A stretch of DNA of 64,000 nt from an uncultured Clostridia bacterium (lineage in GTDB: Bacteria; Bacillota; Clostridia; Lachnospirales; Anaerotignaceae), in NCBI GenBank assembly GCA_902477755.1, contig CABSIK010000009.1, positions 24,529-88,528 on the forward strand. Direction: 5' to 3'. This document shows positions 42,586-51,736 of the stretch, one piece after another. Position numbers and translations under genes: made by a program. Within the stretch, counting starts at the first letter, position 1, and each line of letters opens with the position of its first letter. The notes below the pieces were generated by a model that was not told the origin of the DNA, did not search any database, and was given only the letters and a program-made list of their open reading frames with translations.

Positions 42586-43617
42586 GTGAATGAATTGATG
42601 TTGTTGTCCACCATGCGCATGGTGCGAGAACCGGGTATTTTCGAACCCATTGCCATCGTTCTTGGCAAAATCTATAACATGCTCTTTAACGGCATTTACG
42701 GCAGTGTCAGTGCAGGCGCGCTGGGGATTGCCATCATCGTTTTTACATTGATCGTGAAACTTATCTTGTTCCCTCTGATGATGAAGCAGCAGAAGTCTTC
42801 CTTTAAGATGCAGCAGCTTCAGCCGGAGATGAACAAAATCAGAGATAAATACAAAGGCAAGACCGACACTATGTCTCAGCAGAGAATGGCGCTGGAATTG
42901 CAGGACTTCCAGAAGAAAAACGGCGTACACCTTATGGGCGGCTGTCTGCCGATGCTGATCCAGCTTCCTATCCTGTACGCGCTGTACTACATCTTCCAGA
43001 ACGCTTATGTTTACGTTGATGTCATCGGCAACAACTATACAGACATCGCTAATGCCATCATCCAGATCCCTGCGGCTCTGCGTATGGAAGCATTCACACC
43101 TTACGCACAGGATCTGGTAGATACTTATAAAAACCTGGGTACTATCGACCTGAAAGAAGTCAATGACGTTGTTATGCTGGTAGCAAATATCAAAGCAGAC
43201 GACTGGAACACCATTTTGGGCGTTCTGGGCGAGAGCGGCAACGCACTGCTGCCTTTGCTGGATACCAAAAATACCATTGAAACTTTCCTGACCATTCCAC
43301 TGGTAAGTAAGTGCGGTCTGAGTTTCCCCAGTGTTATCGTGCCCATCGTGGCAGGCGTGACCACATTCCTGCAGTCTAAAGTCATGACATCCCTGATGAA
43401 CACCACCGCAAGCGCGGAAAACGATCAGGCAGCAGCCATGACCCAGAGCATGAACAAAATGATGCTGTATTTCATGCCCATCATGATGGCATTCTTCTGT
43501 CTGCAGGTTCCTGCAGGTCTGGGTGTATACTGGACAGTTAGTAACATCTTCGGTATTCTGCAGCAGATCTTCCTGCAGAAATTCTATAGAAAGAAACTGG
43601 CTGAGGGGGCGTTGTAA
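42586..43617 (+). CDS. yidC: Membrane protein insertase YidC/Oxa1
   Basis: 343 residues starting at GTG 42586, with AAGGAGG seven bases upstream. First hydrophobic segment, then the insertase fold: LIVKLILFPLMMKQQKSSFKMQQLQPEMNKIRDKYKGK (cytoplasmic coiled-coil hairpin), GGCLPMLIQLPILYALYYIF, a long extracellular loop unusual for monoderms (~residues 140-225, rich in Asp and Val), and C-terminal MPIMMAFFCLQVPAGLGVYWTVSNIFGILQQ. Inserts small membrane proteins, alone or with SecYEG. Overlaps into the jag operon; the next gene starts 3 bp downstream. Confidence 0.96.
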   Translation: MNELMLLSTMRMVREPGIFEPIAIVLGKIYNMLFNGIYGSVSAGALGIAIIVFTLIVKLILFPLMMKQQKSSFKMQQLQPEMNKIRDKYKGKTDTMSQQRMALELQDFQKKNGVHLMGGCLPMLIQLPILYALYYIFQNAYVYVDVIGNNYTDIANAIIQIPAALRMEAFTPYAQDLVDTYKNLGTIDLKEVNDVVMLVANIKADDWNTILGVLGESGNALLPLLDTKNTIETFLTIPLVSKCGLSFPSVIVPIVAGVTTFLQSKVMTSLMNTTASAENDQAAAMTQSMNKMMLYFMPIMMAFFCLQVPAGLGVYWTVSNIFGILQQIFLQKFYRKKLAEGAL

Positions 43618-43620
43618 GAA

Positions 43621-44325
43621 ATGGACGAAATTAGAAAATCCGGTAAGACCATCGACGAAGCCGTTGCAGCTGCACTGGCAGAACTGCAGGCGGAAAAAGA
43701 CGAGGTCACCATTACCGTTATTGAAGAAGGCTCCAAAGGCTTTCTGGGTATGTTCGGCGGCAAGGATGCCGTTGTACTGGTAAAGAAAAACTTTAATCCC
43801 GAAAAAGCGGCAGAAAACTTCCTGCGTGAAGTGTTCCTGTCCATGGGACTGATTATCAAGATCGAAACAAAAATGCAGGATAAACACCTGCTGGTTGACC
43901 TGACTGGTGACGATATGGGGATTCTCATCGGTAAAAGAGGTCAGACACTGGACGCTCTGCAGTACCTGGTAAATCTGGTCGTGAACAAAAACAGTGCGTC
44001 TTACATCAGCGTGATGCTGGATACAGAAAACTACCGCCAGAGAAGAAAAGAAACACTGGAAACACTGGCATTCAATCTGGCGAAAAAGGTAAAACACACC
44101 AGAAAAAATGTGGTGCTGGAACCTATGAACCCTTATGAAAGAAGAATCATCCATTCTGCACTGCAGAATGACCGCTATGTGACAACATTCAGCGAAGGGG
44201 AAGAACCTTTCCGTAATGTAGTCATTGCCCTGAAAGGCAAAAACGGTCAGCCCAGAGATTCCAGAAAAATGGAACGGGGCGAAAGACACGAAAGAGCGGA
44301 AAGAATGGAAAAAGCAGAAGCATAA
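43621..44325 (+). CDS. khpB: RNA-binding protein KhpB (Jag)
   Basis: 234 residues: N-terminal Jag domain (EEGSKGFLGMFGGKDAVV), KH-like segment (GDDMGILIGKRGQTLDALQYLVNLVVNK), and R3H domain (NPYERRIIHSALQNDRYVTTFSEGEEPFRNVVIALK), ending in a charged KMERGERHERAERMEKAEA tail. KhpB binds RNA with KhpA and affects cell elongation in several Firmicutes. Three bases after yidC, so coupled; followed by a terminator. Confidence 0.95.
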   Translation: MDEIRKSGKTIDEAVAAALAELQAEKDEVTITVIEEGSKGFLGMFGGKDAVVLVKKNFNPEKAAENFLREVFLSMGLIIKIETKMQDKHLLVDLTGDDMGILIGKRGQTLDALQYLVNLVVNKNSASYISVMLDTENYRQRRKETLETLAFNLAKKVKHTRKNVVLEPMNPYERRIIHSALQNDRYVTTFSEGEEPFRNVVIALKGKNGQPRDSRKMERGERHERAERMEKAEA

Positions 44326-44337
44326 ACTTTACAAAAG

Positions 44338-44376
44338 AAGGCGACCGAAGGGGATACCCTGCGGACGCCTTTTTCT
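44338..44376 (+). terminator. Terminator after khpB
   Basis: AAGGCG (44338-44343) pairs with CGCCTT (44366-44371); CCG/CGG pair inside; followed by TTTTC. Confidence 0.7.
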
Positions 44377-44407
44377 ACAGATACGAGAAAAGAAAGGGGA
44401 TTTATCT

Positions 44408-45802
44408 ATGCTGCAGCAGGCAAATTTTCTGGACGACATCATTGCTGCCATCTCCACACCACTGGGCAGCGGCGGCATCGGCATCGTCCGCATGAGCGGA
44501 AAGGGCTGTATCGCCTTGGCAGACACCATTTTTCAGGGCAAAAAGAAACTGACGGAAAAACCCAGCCACACCCTTTCCTATGGGAAAATCACCGACGGCC
44601 CCCACGGGGAAATCATTGACGAAGTGCTGGTTTCTGTCATGAAAGCCCCCCATACTTACACAAAAGAGGACATTGTGGAAGTGAACTGTCACGGCGGTTT
44701 TCTGGTGACACAGCGTGTCTTGCAGGCACTGCTCAACGCTGGCGCAAGACTGGCAGAGCCGGGAGAATTCACAAAACGCGGCTTCCTCAATGGGCGTATC
44801 GACTTAACACAGGCAGAAGCCATTATTGACCTGATTCAGTCCAAAACAGAGCTGTCCCGTCAGGCGGCTGTGAATCAGCTGGAAGGCAGACTGAAAACAG
44901 AAGTTCGCCAGATGCGTCAGGAAATCATCGACATGATTGCTTCCATCGAAGCTGTCATTGACTATCCCGACTACGACATTGAAGAAGAAACTTACGATTC
45001 CATGGAGCAGGGGGCAAAGAAACTTCTTGCCCGTATGGAAAAACTCCTTGCAGGGGCAGACAGAGGGAAAATCCTTCGGGAAGGCTTGCAGACCGTTATC
45101 GTTGGGAAACCAAATGTAGGCAAATCCTCTCTGTTGAACTGGTTCCTAGAAGAAGACCGCGCCATCGTCACGGACATTCCCGGTACTACCCGTGATACCG
45201 TAGAGGAATATATCAATATCGACGGCATCCCCGTCAAAATCGTAGACACCGCAGGTATCCGTGAAACAGGGGACGTGGTGGAAAAAATGGGCGTGGAAAA
45301 ATCCAAGGCTTATGCGGAACAGGCAGACCTGATTTTGATGATGCTGGATGCCTCCCGTCCACTGGAAGCAGAGGACAGAGAGATTTTGTCCTTCATTGAT
45401 GGAAAACACAGCATCGTTATGCTGAATAAATCCGACTTGGAACAGAAACTTTCTCTGGAAGAACTGGAACAGTTCGTACCAAAGGAACAGATTCTGTTCG
45501 TATCCGTCAAAGAAAATACTGGTTTCGATGCCCTCATCGACGCCATTAAAACATTGTTCTTCAGCGGTCAGACCGCAACGGCAGACGACGCTCTTTTGGG
45601 CAATACCCGTCATAAAAACGCGTTGTATCAGGCAAAAGAAGCCATGGAACGCTGCCTTGTGACCATCAGCACCCGTATGCCTGAGGATTTCATTTCCATG
45701 GATTTGCAGGACGCCAGCCGGGCATTAGGGGAAATCACCGGCGATGTAGCTGATGAGGAAATCATCGACCGCATCTTCACCAAATTCTGTTTGGGAAAAT
45801 AA
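44408..45802 (+). CDS. mnmE: tRNA modification GTPase MnmE
   Basis: 464 residues, ATG 44408 behind GGGGA. N-terminal formyl-THF-binding domain (IAAISTPLGSGGIGIVRMSG), helical linker, and G domain with G1 GKPNVGKSSL, G3 DTAGIRET and G4 NKSD; C-terminal Cys in FCLGK. With MnmG it makes the cmnm5U34 modification on tRNA wobble bases. It stands in the standard position before mnmG, but a MATE transporter gene is inserted between the two. Confidence 0.97.
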   Translation: MLQQANFLDDIIAAISTPLGSGGIGIVRMSGKGCIALADTIFQGKKKLTEKPSHTLSYGKITDGPHGEIIDEVLVSVMKAPHTYTKEDIVEVNCHGGFLVTQRVLQALLNAGARLAEPGEFTKRGFLNGRIDLTQAEAIIDLIQSKTELSRQAAVNQLEGRLKTEVRQMRQEIIDMIASIEAVIDYPDYDIEEETYDSMEQGAKKLLARMEKLLAGADRGKILREGLQTVIVGKPNVGKSSLLNWFLEEDRAIVTDIPGTTRDTVEEYINIDGIPVKIVDTAGIRETGDVVEKMGVEKSKAYAEQADLILMMLDASRPLEAEDREILSFIDGKHSIVMLNKSDLEQKLSLEELEQFVPKEQILFVSVKENTGFDALIDAIKTLFFSGQTATADDALLGNTRHKNALYQAKEAMERCLVTISTRMPEDFISMDLQDASRALGEITGDVADEEIIDRIFTKFCLGK

Positions 45803-45822
45803 AGGAAAGAAGGTAGAAACGT

Positions 45823-47214
45823 ATGAACCCATCTGGACAGGATAACGTACTGGGTACGGCAGATGTCAAGACATTATTAAGGCAGTTAGCCATCCCTGCC
45901 ATTACGGCGCAGGTGGTCAATGTCCTTTATAATGTGGTTGACCGTATGTATATCGGGCATATTCCTGACATTGGGGCATTGGCATTGACAGGGGTAGGGG
46001 TATGTATGCCCATCATCATGCTCATCACAGCCTTTGCGGCGCTGGTGAGTATGGGCAGTGCCCCTCGTGCTTCCGTACTCATGGGGAGAGGGGACAACGA
46101 AGAAGCCCATTACACATTGGGCAACAGCTTTATCATGCTCATCATCATCGCGTTGGTGCTGACGGTATTTTTCCGCAGATTTGCGGAGCCCATCTTGATG
46201 GCATTCGGTGCCAGTGAAAACACCATCGGCTATGCCATGGACTATATGCGCATTTATACTCTGGGTACTATTTTCGTACAGTTCGCTTTGGGTCTGAATG
46301 CTTTCATCACAGCACAGGGTTTTGCAAAAATCAGTATGGTTACCGTTGTCATCGGTGCTGTCATCAATATTGTTCTTGACCCCATTTTCATTTTCGGCTT
46401 TCATATGGGCGTCAAAGGTGCGGCGCTGGCTACCATCCTTTCACAGGCAGTTTCCGCTATTTGGGTACTGCGCTTTTTGACAGGAAAGAAAACCATACTG
46501 AAATTGCAGAAAAAGTATTTCCGTTTGCGTGGCTCTGTGGTGGGGCCTTGTCTGCTGCTGGGGATGTCCCCCTTCATCATGCAGGCAACAGAAAGCGCCA
46601 TCAGCGTTTGCTTCAATTCCTCTCTGTATCGTTACGGTGGGGATATTGCTGTAGGGGCCATGAGCATTTTGACCAGCATCATGCAGTTTTCCATGCTGCC
46701 TTTGCAGGGCTTTACCCAAGGGGCACAGCCCATTACAGGGTATAATTTCGGCGCTGGCAATGCAGACCGTGTGCGCCAGACCTTCCGCCTGCTGCTGCGG
46801 TATTGTTTGACTTATTCCATGATACTGTGGGCAATCTGTATGGTGTTCCCTCGTTTGATTCCGTCTATGTTTACAGGGGATGAACAGCTCCTGACTTATA
46901 CAGCATGGGCTTTGCGGCATTATATGGCGCTCTCTGGCATTTTCGGCATCCAGATTGCCTGCCAGCAGACATTCATCGCCATTGGCAACGCCAAAACATC
47001 CCTGTTCTTGGCAGTTTACAGAAAGATCATACTGCTCATTCCTTTGATTTATATTCTGCCTGCCATTTTGGCGCAGAAAGACAGAGCTGTTTTTCTTGCG
47101 GAACCAGTGGCAGACCTCATTGCTGTGACCACAACAGCCATCATGTTTGCTTACCAGTTCAAGAACGCTATGAAAAAACTGGATTTAGGAAAACAGATGC
47201 CAGCAGAGGCATAA
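45823..47214 (+). CDS. MATE-family efflux transporter
   Basis: 463 residues, twelve hydrophobic segments. MATE pattern: LAIPAITAQVVNVLYNVVDRMYIGHIPDIGALALTGVGVCMPI at the N-terminus and, in the second half, PLQGFTQGAQPITGYNFGAGNADRVR. Most likely exports cationic drugs or metabolites with Na+ or H+. It sits between mnmE and mnmG, which are usually adjacent; the mnmG side has its own hairpin and possible promoter, so the gene is an insertion in the locus. Confidence 0.93.
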   Translation: MNPSGQDNVLGTADVKTLLRQLAIPAITAQVVNVLYNVVDRMYIGHIPDIGALALTGVGVCMPIIMLITAFAALVSMGSAPRASVLMGRGDNEEAHYTLGNSFIMLIIIALVLTVFFRRFAEPILMAFGASENTIGYAMDYMRIYTLGTIFVQFALGLNAFITAQGFAKISMVTVVIGAVINIVLDPIFIFGFHMGVKGAALATILSQAVSAIWVLRFLTGKKTILKLQKKYFRLRGSVVGPCLLLGMSPFIMQATESAISVCFNSSLYRYGGDIAVGAMSILTSIMQFSMLPLQGFTQGAQPITGYNFGAGNADRVRQTFRLLLRYCLTYSMILWAICMVFPRLIPSMFTGDEQLLTYTAWALRHYMALSGIFGIQIACQQTFIAIGNAKTSLFLAVYRKIILLIPLIYILPAILAQKDRAVFLAEPVADLIAVTTTAIMFAYQFKNAMKKLDLGKQMPAEA

Positions 47215-47229
47215 AATATGTTTTTTTTG

Positions 47230-47277
47230 GAGAAACCCTCGAAAATCCTTGCATTCCGGGGGTTTTTCTCATAAAAT
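47230..47277 (+). terminator. Terminator after MATE gene, overlapping a possible mnmG promoter
   Basis: AGAAACCC pairs with GGGTTTTTCT in 47230-47270. Within the same bases TTGCAT (47249-47254), 17-bp spacer and TAAAAT (47272-47277) could form a promoter for mnmG. Confidence 0.6.
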
Positions 47278-47335
47278 GATACAATGGAAATTCATGTGGA
47301 AGTCAATAAACTCCAAATAGAGGTGAAAATAGATC

Positions 47336-49216
47336 ATGTACGAAGCAGAAACCATAGATATTGCCGTTGTGGGCGGCGGTCATGCAGGCTGTGAAGCCGC
47401 ATTGGCGGCAGCCAGACTGGGTATGGAAACAGTGATGTTCGCCATCAGTCTGGACAGCATCGCCATGATGCCCTGCAACCCCTCCATCGGCGGCAGCTCC
47501 AAAGGCCATCTTGTCCGTGAAATCGACGCATTGGGCGGCGAAATGGGTAAGAACATTGATAAGACTTATATCCAGACCAAAATGCTGAACACAGGCAAAG
47601 GCCCTGCCGTGTACTCTCTCCGTGCACAGGCAGACAAAAACAGATACCATGAGGAAATGAAGCATACCTTGGAGAAAACCCCCCATCTGCGCATCAAGCA
47701 GGCAGAAATCTCCGAAATCCTCATGGAGGACAACAAAGTGGTGGGCGTTGTCACCACAGGCGGCGCCATTTATCGTTGTAAAGCGGTTGTCCTCTGTATG
47801 GGCACATATATGAAAAGCCGCTGTCTCACAGGGGACTGCATCACCGAAAGCGGCCCCAATAATCTGATGCCTGCTACCAAACTGAGCCAAAACCTGTTGG
47901 ATATGGGCATCCGTTTGTTCCGTTTCAAAACAGGCACACCTGCCCGTATGAACCGCAACTCTCTGGACTTCAGCAAAATGCAGCCCCAGTACGGCGATTC
48001 TGATATCGTGCCTTTCTCCTTTGAAAACACACCGGAAGGCATCGCCAGAGAACAGGATCTGTGCTGGCTCACTTACACCAACGAAAAGACCCATCAGGTC
48101 ATCCGGGATAATCTCCATCGTTCTCCCTTATATGGCGGCTTGATTGAAGGTACAGGCCCTCGTTATTGCCCCTCCATCGAGGATAAAGTGGTGCGTTTTG
48201 CCGATAAGGAACGCCACCAGCTGTTCGTAGAGCCAGAAGGGGAAAACACCGAAGAAATGTATATTCAGGGGATGTCCTCCTCTTTGCCGGAGGATGTGCA
48301 GATTGCCATGTACCGCACCATTCCCGGTCTGGAAAACTGCGAAATCACCCGTTTTGCTTATGCCATCGAGTATGACTGTATCGACGCTACCCAGCTGAAA
48401 CTTTCTCTGGAATTTAAGGACTATCACGGTCTTTTTTCCGCTGGTCAGTTCAATGGCTCCTCCGGCTACGAAGAAGCGGCTGCACAGGGCCTTATGGGCG
48501 GTATCAACGCTGTTCGCTATATCCAGCAAAAAGAACCCATCATCTTGCAGCGTTCCGACGGGTATATCGGCGTTCTCATTGACGACCTCATCAGCAAAGG
48601 CAGTAAAGAGCCTTACCGTATGATGACATCCCGCGCGGAATTCCGTCTGCTTCTCCGTCAGGATAACGCAGACCAGCGTCTGACCCCCATTGGTCATGAA
48701 ATCGGCTTGATTTCTAATGAACGCTATGAAGCATTGCTGGAAAAAGAACGCCAGACTGGGGAAGAAATCGAAAGGGTAAAAGCCCTGACCATCACCCCTG
48801 CCAAAGAAACACTGGAACTGTTGGAACAGTACGGCAGTACCCCCATCAAGTCCGGCGTGAAACTGGCAGACCTCATCAAACGTCCCGAACTGGATTATGA
48901 AAAACTGGCGCCCTTGGATCAGGAACGCCCTGAACTGCCTGCCCCTGTACGGGAACAGGTGAATATCCAGATCAAATATGAAGGCTATATCAGCCAGCAG
49001 CTGAAACAGGTGGAACAGTTCAAAAAGCTGGAAAACCGTCTGCTGCCGGAAGATTTGGACTACGAAACCATTCAGGGTCTCCGACTGGAAGCCCGTCAAA
49101 AACTCAATGCCATTCGTCCCCGTTCCATGGGTCACGCTTCCCGTATCACAGGCGTTTCCCCGGCGGACATTTCCGTTTTGCTTATTTACATGGAACAGCA
49201 TAAACGTAATGGCTGA
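47336..49216 (+). CDS. mnmG: tRNA uridine-5-carboxymethylaminomethyl modification enzyme MnmG
   Basis: 626 residues, full length. N-terminal FAD motif DIAVVGGGHAGCEAALAAARLG, GTYMKSRCLTG, FKTGTPARMNRNSLDFSKM, and GVLIDDLISKGSKEPYRMMTSRAEFRLLLRQDNAD in the C-terminal part; helical tail that binds MnmE. Ribosome site AGAGGTG at the ATG. Forms a complex with MnmE to modify wobble uridine. Twenty-two bp later follows an unknown gene. Confidence 0.97.
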   Translation: MYEAETIDIAVVGGGHAGCEAALAAARLGMETVMFAISLDSIAMMPCNPSIGGSSKGHLVREIDALGGEMGKNIDKTYIQTKMLNTGKGPAVYSLRAQADKNRYHEEMKHTLEKTPHLRIKQAEISEILMEDNKVVGVVTTGGAIYRCKAVVLCMGTYMKSRCLTGDCITESGPNNLMPATKLSQNLLDMGIRLFRFKTGTPARMNRNSLDFSKMQPQYGDSDIVPFSFENTPEGIAREQDLCWLTYTNEKTHQVIRDNLHRSPLYGGLIEGTGPRYCPSIEDKVVRFADKERHQLFVEPEGENTEEMYIQGMSSSLPEDVQIAMYRTIPGLENCEITRFAYAIEYDCIDATQLKLSLEFKDYHGLFSAGQFNGSSGYEEAAAQGLMGGINAVRYIQQKEPIILQRSDGYIGVLIDDLISKGSKEPYRMMTSRAEFRLLLRQDNADQRLTPIGHEIGLISNERYEALLEKERQTGEEIERVKALTITPAKETLELLEQYGSTPIKSGVKLADLIKRPELDYEKLAPLDQERPELPAPVREQVNIQIKYEGYISQQLKQVEQFKKLENRLLPEDLDYETIQGLRLEARQKLNAIRPRSMGHASRITGVSPADISVLLIYMEQHKRNG

Positions 49217-49238
49217 GAAATGAAGGAGGGGAAGAAAT

Positions 49239-49676
49239 ATGTTCTTTCTTTCATGGAACGGCAAACCGATGCCGAAACCACAGGGCAGGAAACTGTTTCT
49301 GCCCGTCAATCATAAAGCCTTTCGGCTGGAGGATGCGGTGCTTTCCAAAAGGAAATCCCCGTTTTTCTCTCTGGTCAGCCCCAAAGGCACACTCCTTGCC
49401 TTTCTCCATGCCCTGAAACAGGAGGGCACTGAGGAAGCGAGAGGATATCTGTCCAGCGCCATCAGCGGTGCGGACTTGGAAGAAATCAAAGGGGTTTTTG
49501 CCCATGCGGAAAAATACCGCTTTTTCGTAAAGGAAACAGGGGAGCGCATGCGTACTTTGTCCCTTGCGGCGGCAGGAGAAAAGGAAGTCATTTCTGTTGG
49601 CATGGTGGCAGAGCCTGACGACTTTGGCAAATGGAAAATTTATTGTATCGAAAAGGAGCAGACTTATGGAGCATAA
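49239..49676 (+). CDS. Hypothetical protein between mnmG and rsmG
   Basis: 145 residues; ATG 49239 behind GGAGGGGAA. Mixed alpha/beta soluble protein with no family known to me. It starts with hydrophobic FFLSWNGKPMPKPQGRKLFLPVNHKAF, has a Cys only near its end, and finishes with EPDDFGKWKIYCIEKEQTYGA. It overlaps the rsmG start by 11 bp and the rsmG ribosome site lies within it, which implies coupled expression. It may influence RsmG or MnmG function, or be an inserted gene. Confidence 0.75.
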   Translation: MFFLSWNGKPMPKPQGRKLFLPVNHKAFRLEDAVLSKRKSPFFSLVSPKGTLLAFLHALKQEGTEEARGYLSSAISGADLEEIKGVFAHAEKYRFFVKETGERMRTLSLAAAGEKEVISVGMVAEPDDFGKWKIYCIEKEQTYGA

Positions 49677-50385
49677 GGCATTGTTACAGGAAAGCTGTGA
49701 AAAAATGGGCGTAAGCCTCACAGAAGAAATGGCATCACAGTTTATGACATATCTGTCTTTGCTGCTGGAATGGAATGAGAAAATGAACCTCACCGCCATT
49801 ACAGACAAAAAAGACGTGGTGCAGAAACACTTTGTGGATTGCCTGAGCATCCTGCCCCATTTGTCATTGACCGGACAGGAAAAGATCATTGACGTGGGCA
49901 CAGGGGCAGGCTTCCCCGGTATTCCCGTGAAAATCGCCTGTCCTGATGTGGAAATGACCCTGCTGGATTCTTTGCAGAAACGCATCGGCTTTCTGGAAGA
50001 AGTAGGCAGACAGCTGGGACTTTCCGGCGTCAATTATGTCCATAGCCGTGCAGAGGATGGCGGTCAGAACCCCGATTATCGGGAACAGTTCGACTTGTGC
50101 GTGTCCAGAGCCGTGGCAAATCTGGCAGTCCTTGCGGAATTTTGCCTGCCTTTCGTCAAAGTAGGCGGCAGACTGGCGGCACTGAAAGGCCCCGACGCTC
50201 TGAGAGAAATCGACGAAGCCCAAGGTGCCCTGAAAAAACTGGGTGGCAAAGTGGCAGAAGTCATTGATGTGGAAATCCCTTTCACAGACCTTCAGCATAA
50301 GCTGGTCATCATCGAAAAGACCGCCCCTACACCCAAGGCATACCCTAGAAAAGCAGGGAAAATCAATAAAAATCCATTGAAATAA
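49666..50385 (+). CDS. rsmG: 16S rRNA (G527-N7) methyltransferase RsmG
   Basis: 239 residues; ATG 49666 has AAGGAG upstream and gives MEHKALLQESCEKMG. SAM-binding Rossmann motif IIDVGTGAGFPGIPVKIACPD (~residues 67-87), then LLDSLQKRIGFLEEV, and the catalytic-strand SRAVANLAVLAEFCLP. Methylates G527 of 16S rRNA; loss gives low-level streptomycin resistance. Standard position after mnmG and before noc. Confidence 0.96.
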   Translation: MEHKALLQESCEKMGVSLTEEMASQFMTYLSLLLEWNEKMNLTAITDKKDVVQKHFVDCLSILPHLSLTGQEKIIDVGTGAGFPGIPVKIACPDVEMTLLDSLQKRIGFLEEVGRQLGLSGVNYVHSRAEDGGQNPDYREQFDLCVSRAVANLAVLAEFCLPFVKVGGRLAALKGPDALREIDEAQGALKKLGGKVAEVIDVEIPFTDLQHKLVIIEKTAPTPKAYPRKAGKINKNPLK

Positions 50386-50410
50386 GAAAATGCAAGTAGA
50401 AAATTAGAAT

Positions 50411-50656
50411 GATACTTTTTAAGAACGCGGAAGGGTTTGGGGAACAAAGGGGTCAACACATTTGCTCCGCAAATGCCAGCCATAAATGGCTGTCCGCATC
50501 TCTTTGCGGTGTGGGTTTTCCAACTGGAATCCGCAGTCGGAATTTATTTCCGACGAGGAAAAACAGGAGTTTCAAGGATTTTGAGCCGATGGAACTCTGT
50601 ACCCCGAAGAAAACGGGGACGCCGGAGGCGGCTTTGCAAAGCAAAGTGCTTGACCC
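50411..50656 (-). repeat. Family M dispersed element, copy M2 (longest)
   Basis: In reverse orientation it begins GGGTCAAGCACTTTGC...GGGGTACAGAGTTCC, runs through GTCGGAAATAAATTCCGAC, then a part ending GCAAATGTGTTGACCCC, an inverted copy of its own start, and a segment GTTCCCCAAACCCTTCCGC. So the two GGGGTCAA(G)CAC ends are imperfect inverted repeats, as in small non-autonomous mobile elements. It fills most of the rsmG-noc gap. No gene is encoded. Confidence 0.8.
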
Positions 50657-50680
50657 AACTGTTTTATACCTCTGTCTATT

Positions 50681-50780
50681 CAACAAAGGCCCCCATGAAA
50701 TGAGCCTTTGTTGACAGGGTGTCGACTTTTTCGGCACCCTGTGAAAAAAGCAGGCTTTCTGTCGAGAGTCTGCTTTTTTT
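50681..50780 (+). terminator. Three successive hairpins before noc, last one a terminator
   Basis: CAACAAAGGC (50681-50690)/GCCTTTGTTG (50704-50713); ACAGGGTG (50714-50721)/CACCCTGT (50735-50742); AAAAAAGCAG (50744-50753)/CTGCTTTTTT (50770-50779) ending in T7. The last ends upstream transcripts; the first two may belong to element M2 or control noc. Confidence 0.7.
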
Positions 50781-50905
50781 GTTGTACGGTTTTTGGGGAT
50801 GGGAAATCCTTCTGTGCTAAAATGTGGAAAAAGGGAGTTTGCCGCTGTCTGGAACAGAAAAAAACCCCTTTTTACAGACTTTGGCAGAACAGAAGGAGTG
50901 TTTGT

Positions 50906-51736
50906 ATGGAAGTATTGAAATTTCCCGAAATGCGGTTGAAAAAAGACGCGGTGGTATACCAGATTCCCATAGAAAAAATTCGTTCCAATCCCTATCAGCC
51001 TCGGCGGTATTTCCAGCGAGCGGCTTTGGAGGAGCTTTCCGCCTCCATTCGAGAGTATGGCATTTTGCAGCCCTTGACAGTGCGAAAAATGAGCGGCGGT
51101 CATTATGAGTTGGTGGCAGGGGAGCGGAGACTTCGGGCGGCGGAATTGGCAGGACTGGAAATGGTGCCGTGCCTGCTGGTGCAGGTCAGTGAGTATGACA
51201 GCGCCATGCTGGCGTTATTGGAGAATATCCAGCGGCAGAACCTGTCTTTTCTGGAGGAAGCGGAAGGCTATCGGAATTTGATGGAGGACTATGGTCTCAC
51301 ACAGGAAGAATTGGCTTCCAAGCTCTCCAAAAGCCAGTCGTTCATTGCCAATAAACTGCGGATACTGAAGCTGGAAGACCCTTTGAAGCGGCTTTTGGTG
51401 GAAAATAACTTCACGGAACGTCATGCCCGTGCCTTGCTGAAACTGCCTGATGAAGAAACCAGAACGGTGGTGCTGGAGCAGATGATTCGGGAAGAACTAA
51501 ACGTCCGCAAAACAGAAGAACTGGTGGCAGATACCTTGGAGAAAATGCGTGCCAAAGCGGCGGCGGAAAAACTGGAACAGAAAGAAAAACGATGCGTCAC
51601 AGATTTTCGTCTGTTCACCAACACCATCAAGCAGTCGGTGGAGGTCATCCGTCGGGCTGGGGTGGATGTGGTCTATGAGGATGAGGAGCAGGAGGATGGG
51701 TGCCAGATTACCATTCGGATTCGGAAGAAAGAGTGA
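50906..51736 (+). CDS. noc: ParB-family nucleoid occlusion protein Noc
   Basis: 276 residues; ATG 50906 with AAGGAG upstream; longer in-frame extension runs into the hairpins and is rejected. ParB/Noc plan: N-terminal EVLKFPEMRLKKDAV, CTP-binding LYELVAGERRLRAAELAG-type motif (here HYELVAGERRLRAA), helix-turn-helix YGLTQEELASKLSKSQSFIANKLR, and a C-terminal dimer region. Position right after rsmG is that of noc in Bacillus, where it keeps division off the nucleoid. A second ParB is encoded at 61159. It could also be a plain ParB paralogue. Confidence 0.88.
   Translation: MEVLKFPEMRLKKDAVVYQIPIEKIRSNPYQPRRYFQRAALEELSASIREYGILQPLTVRKMSGGHYELVAGERRLRAAELAGLEMVPCLLVQVSEYDSAMLALLENIQRQNLSFLEEAEGYRNLMEDYGLTQEELASKLSKSQSFIANKLRILKLEDPLKRLLVENNFTERHARALLKLPDEETRTVVLEQMIREELNVRKTEELVADTLEKMRAKAAAEKLEQKEKRCVTDFRLFTNTIKQSVEVIRRAGVDVVYEDEEQEDGCQITIRIRKKE

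Noticed and set aside
50920..50931. Noc-binding-site-like ATTTCCCGAAAT in the start of noc
   Set aside because: It lacks two central bases of the known ATTTCCCGGGAAAT palindrome, and one such match is expected by chance in this length.
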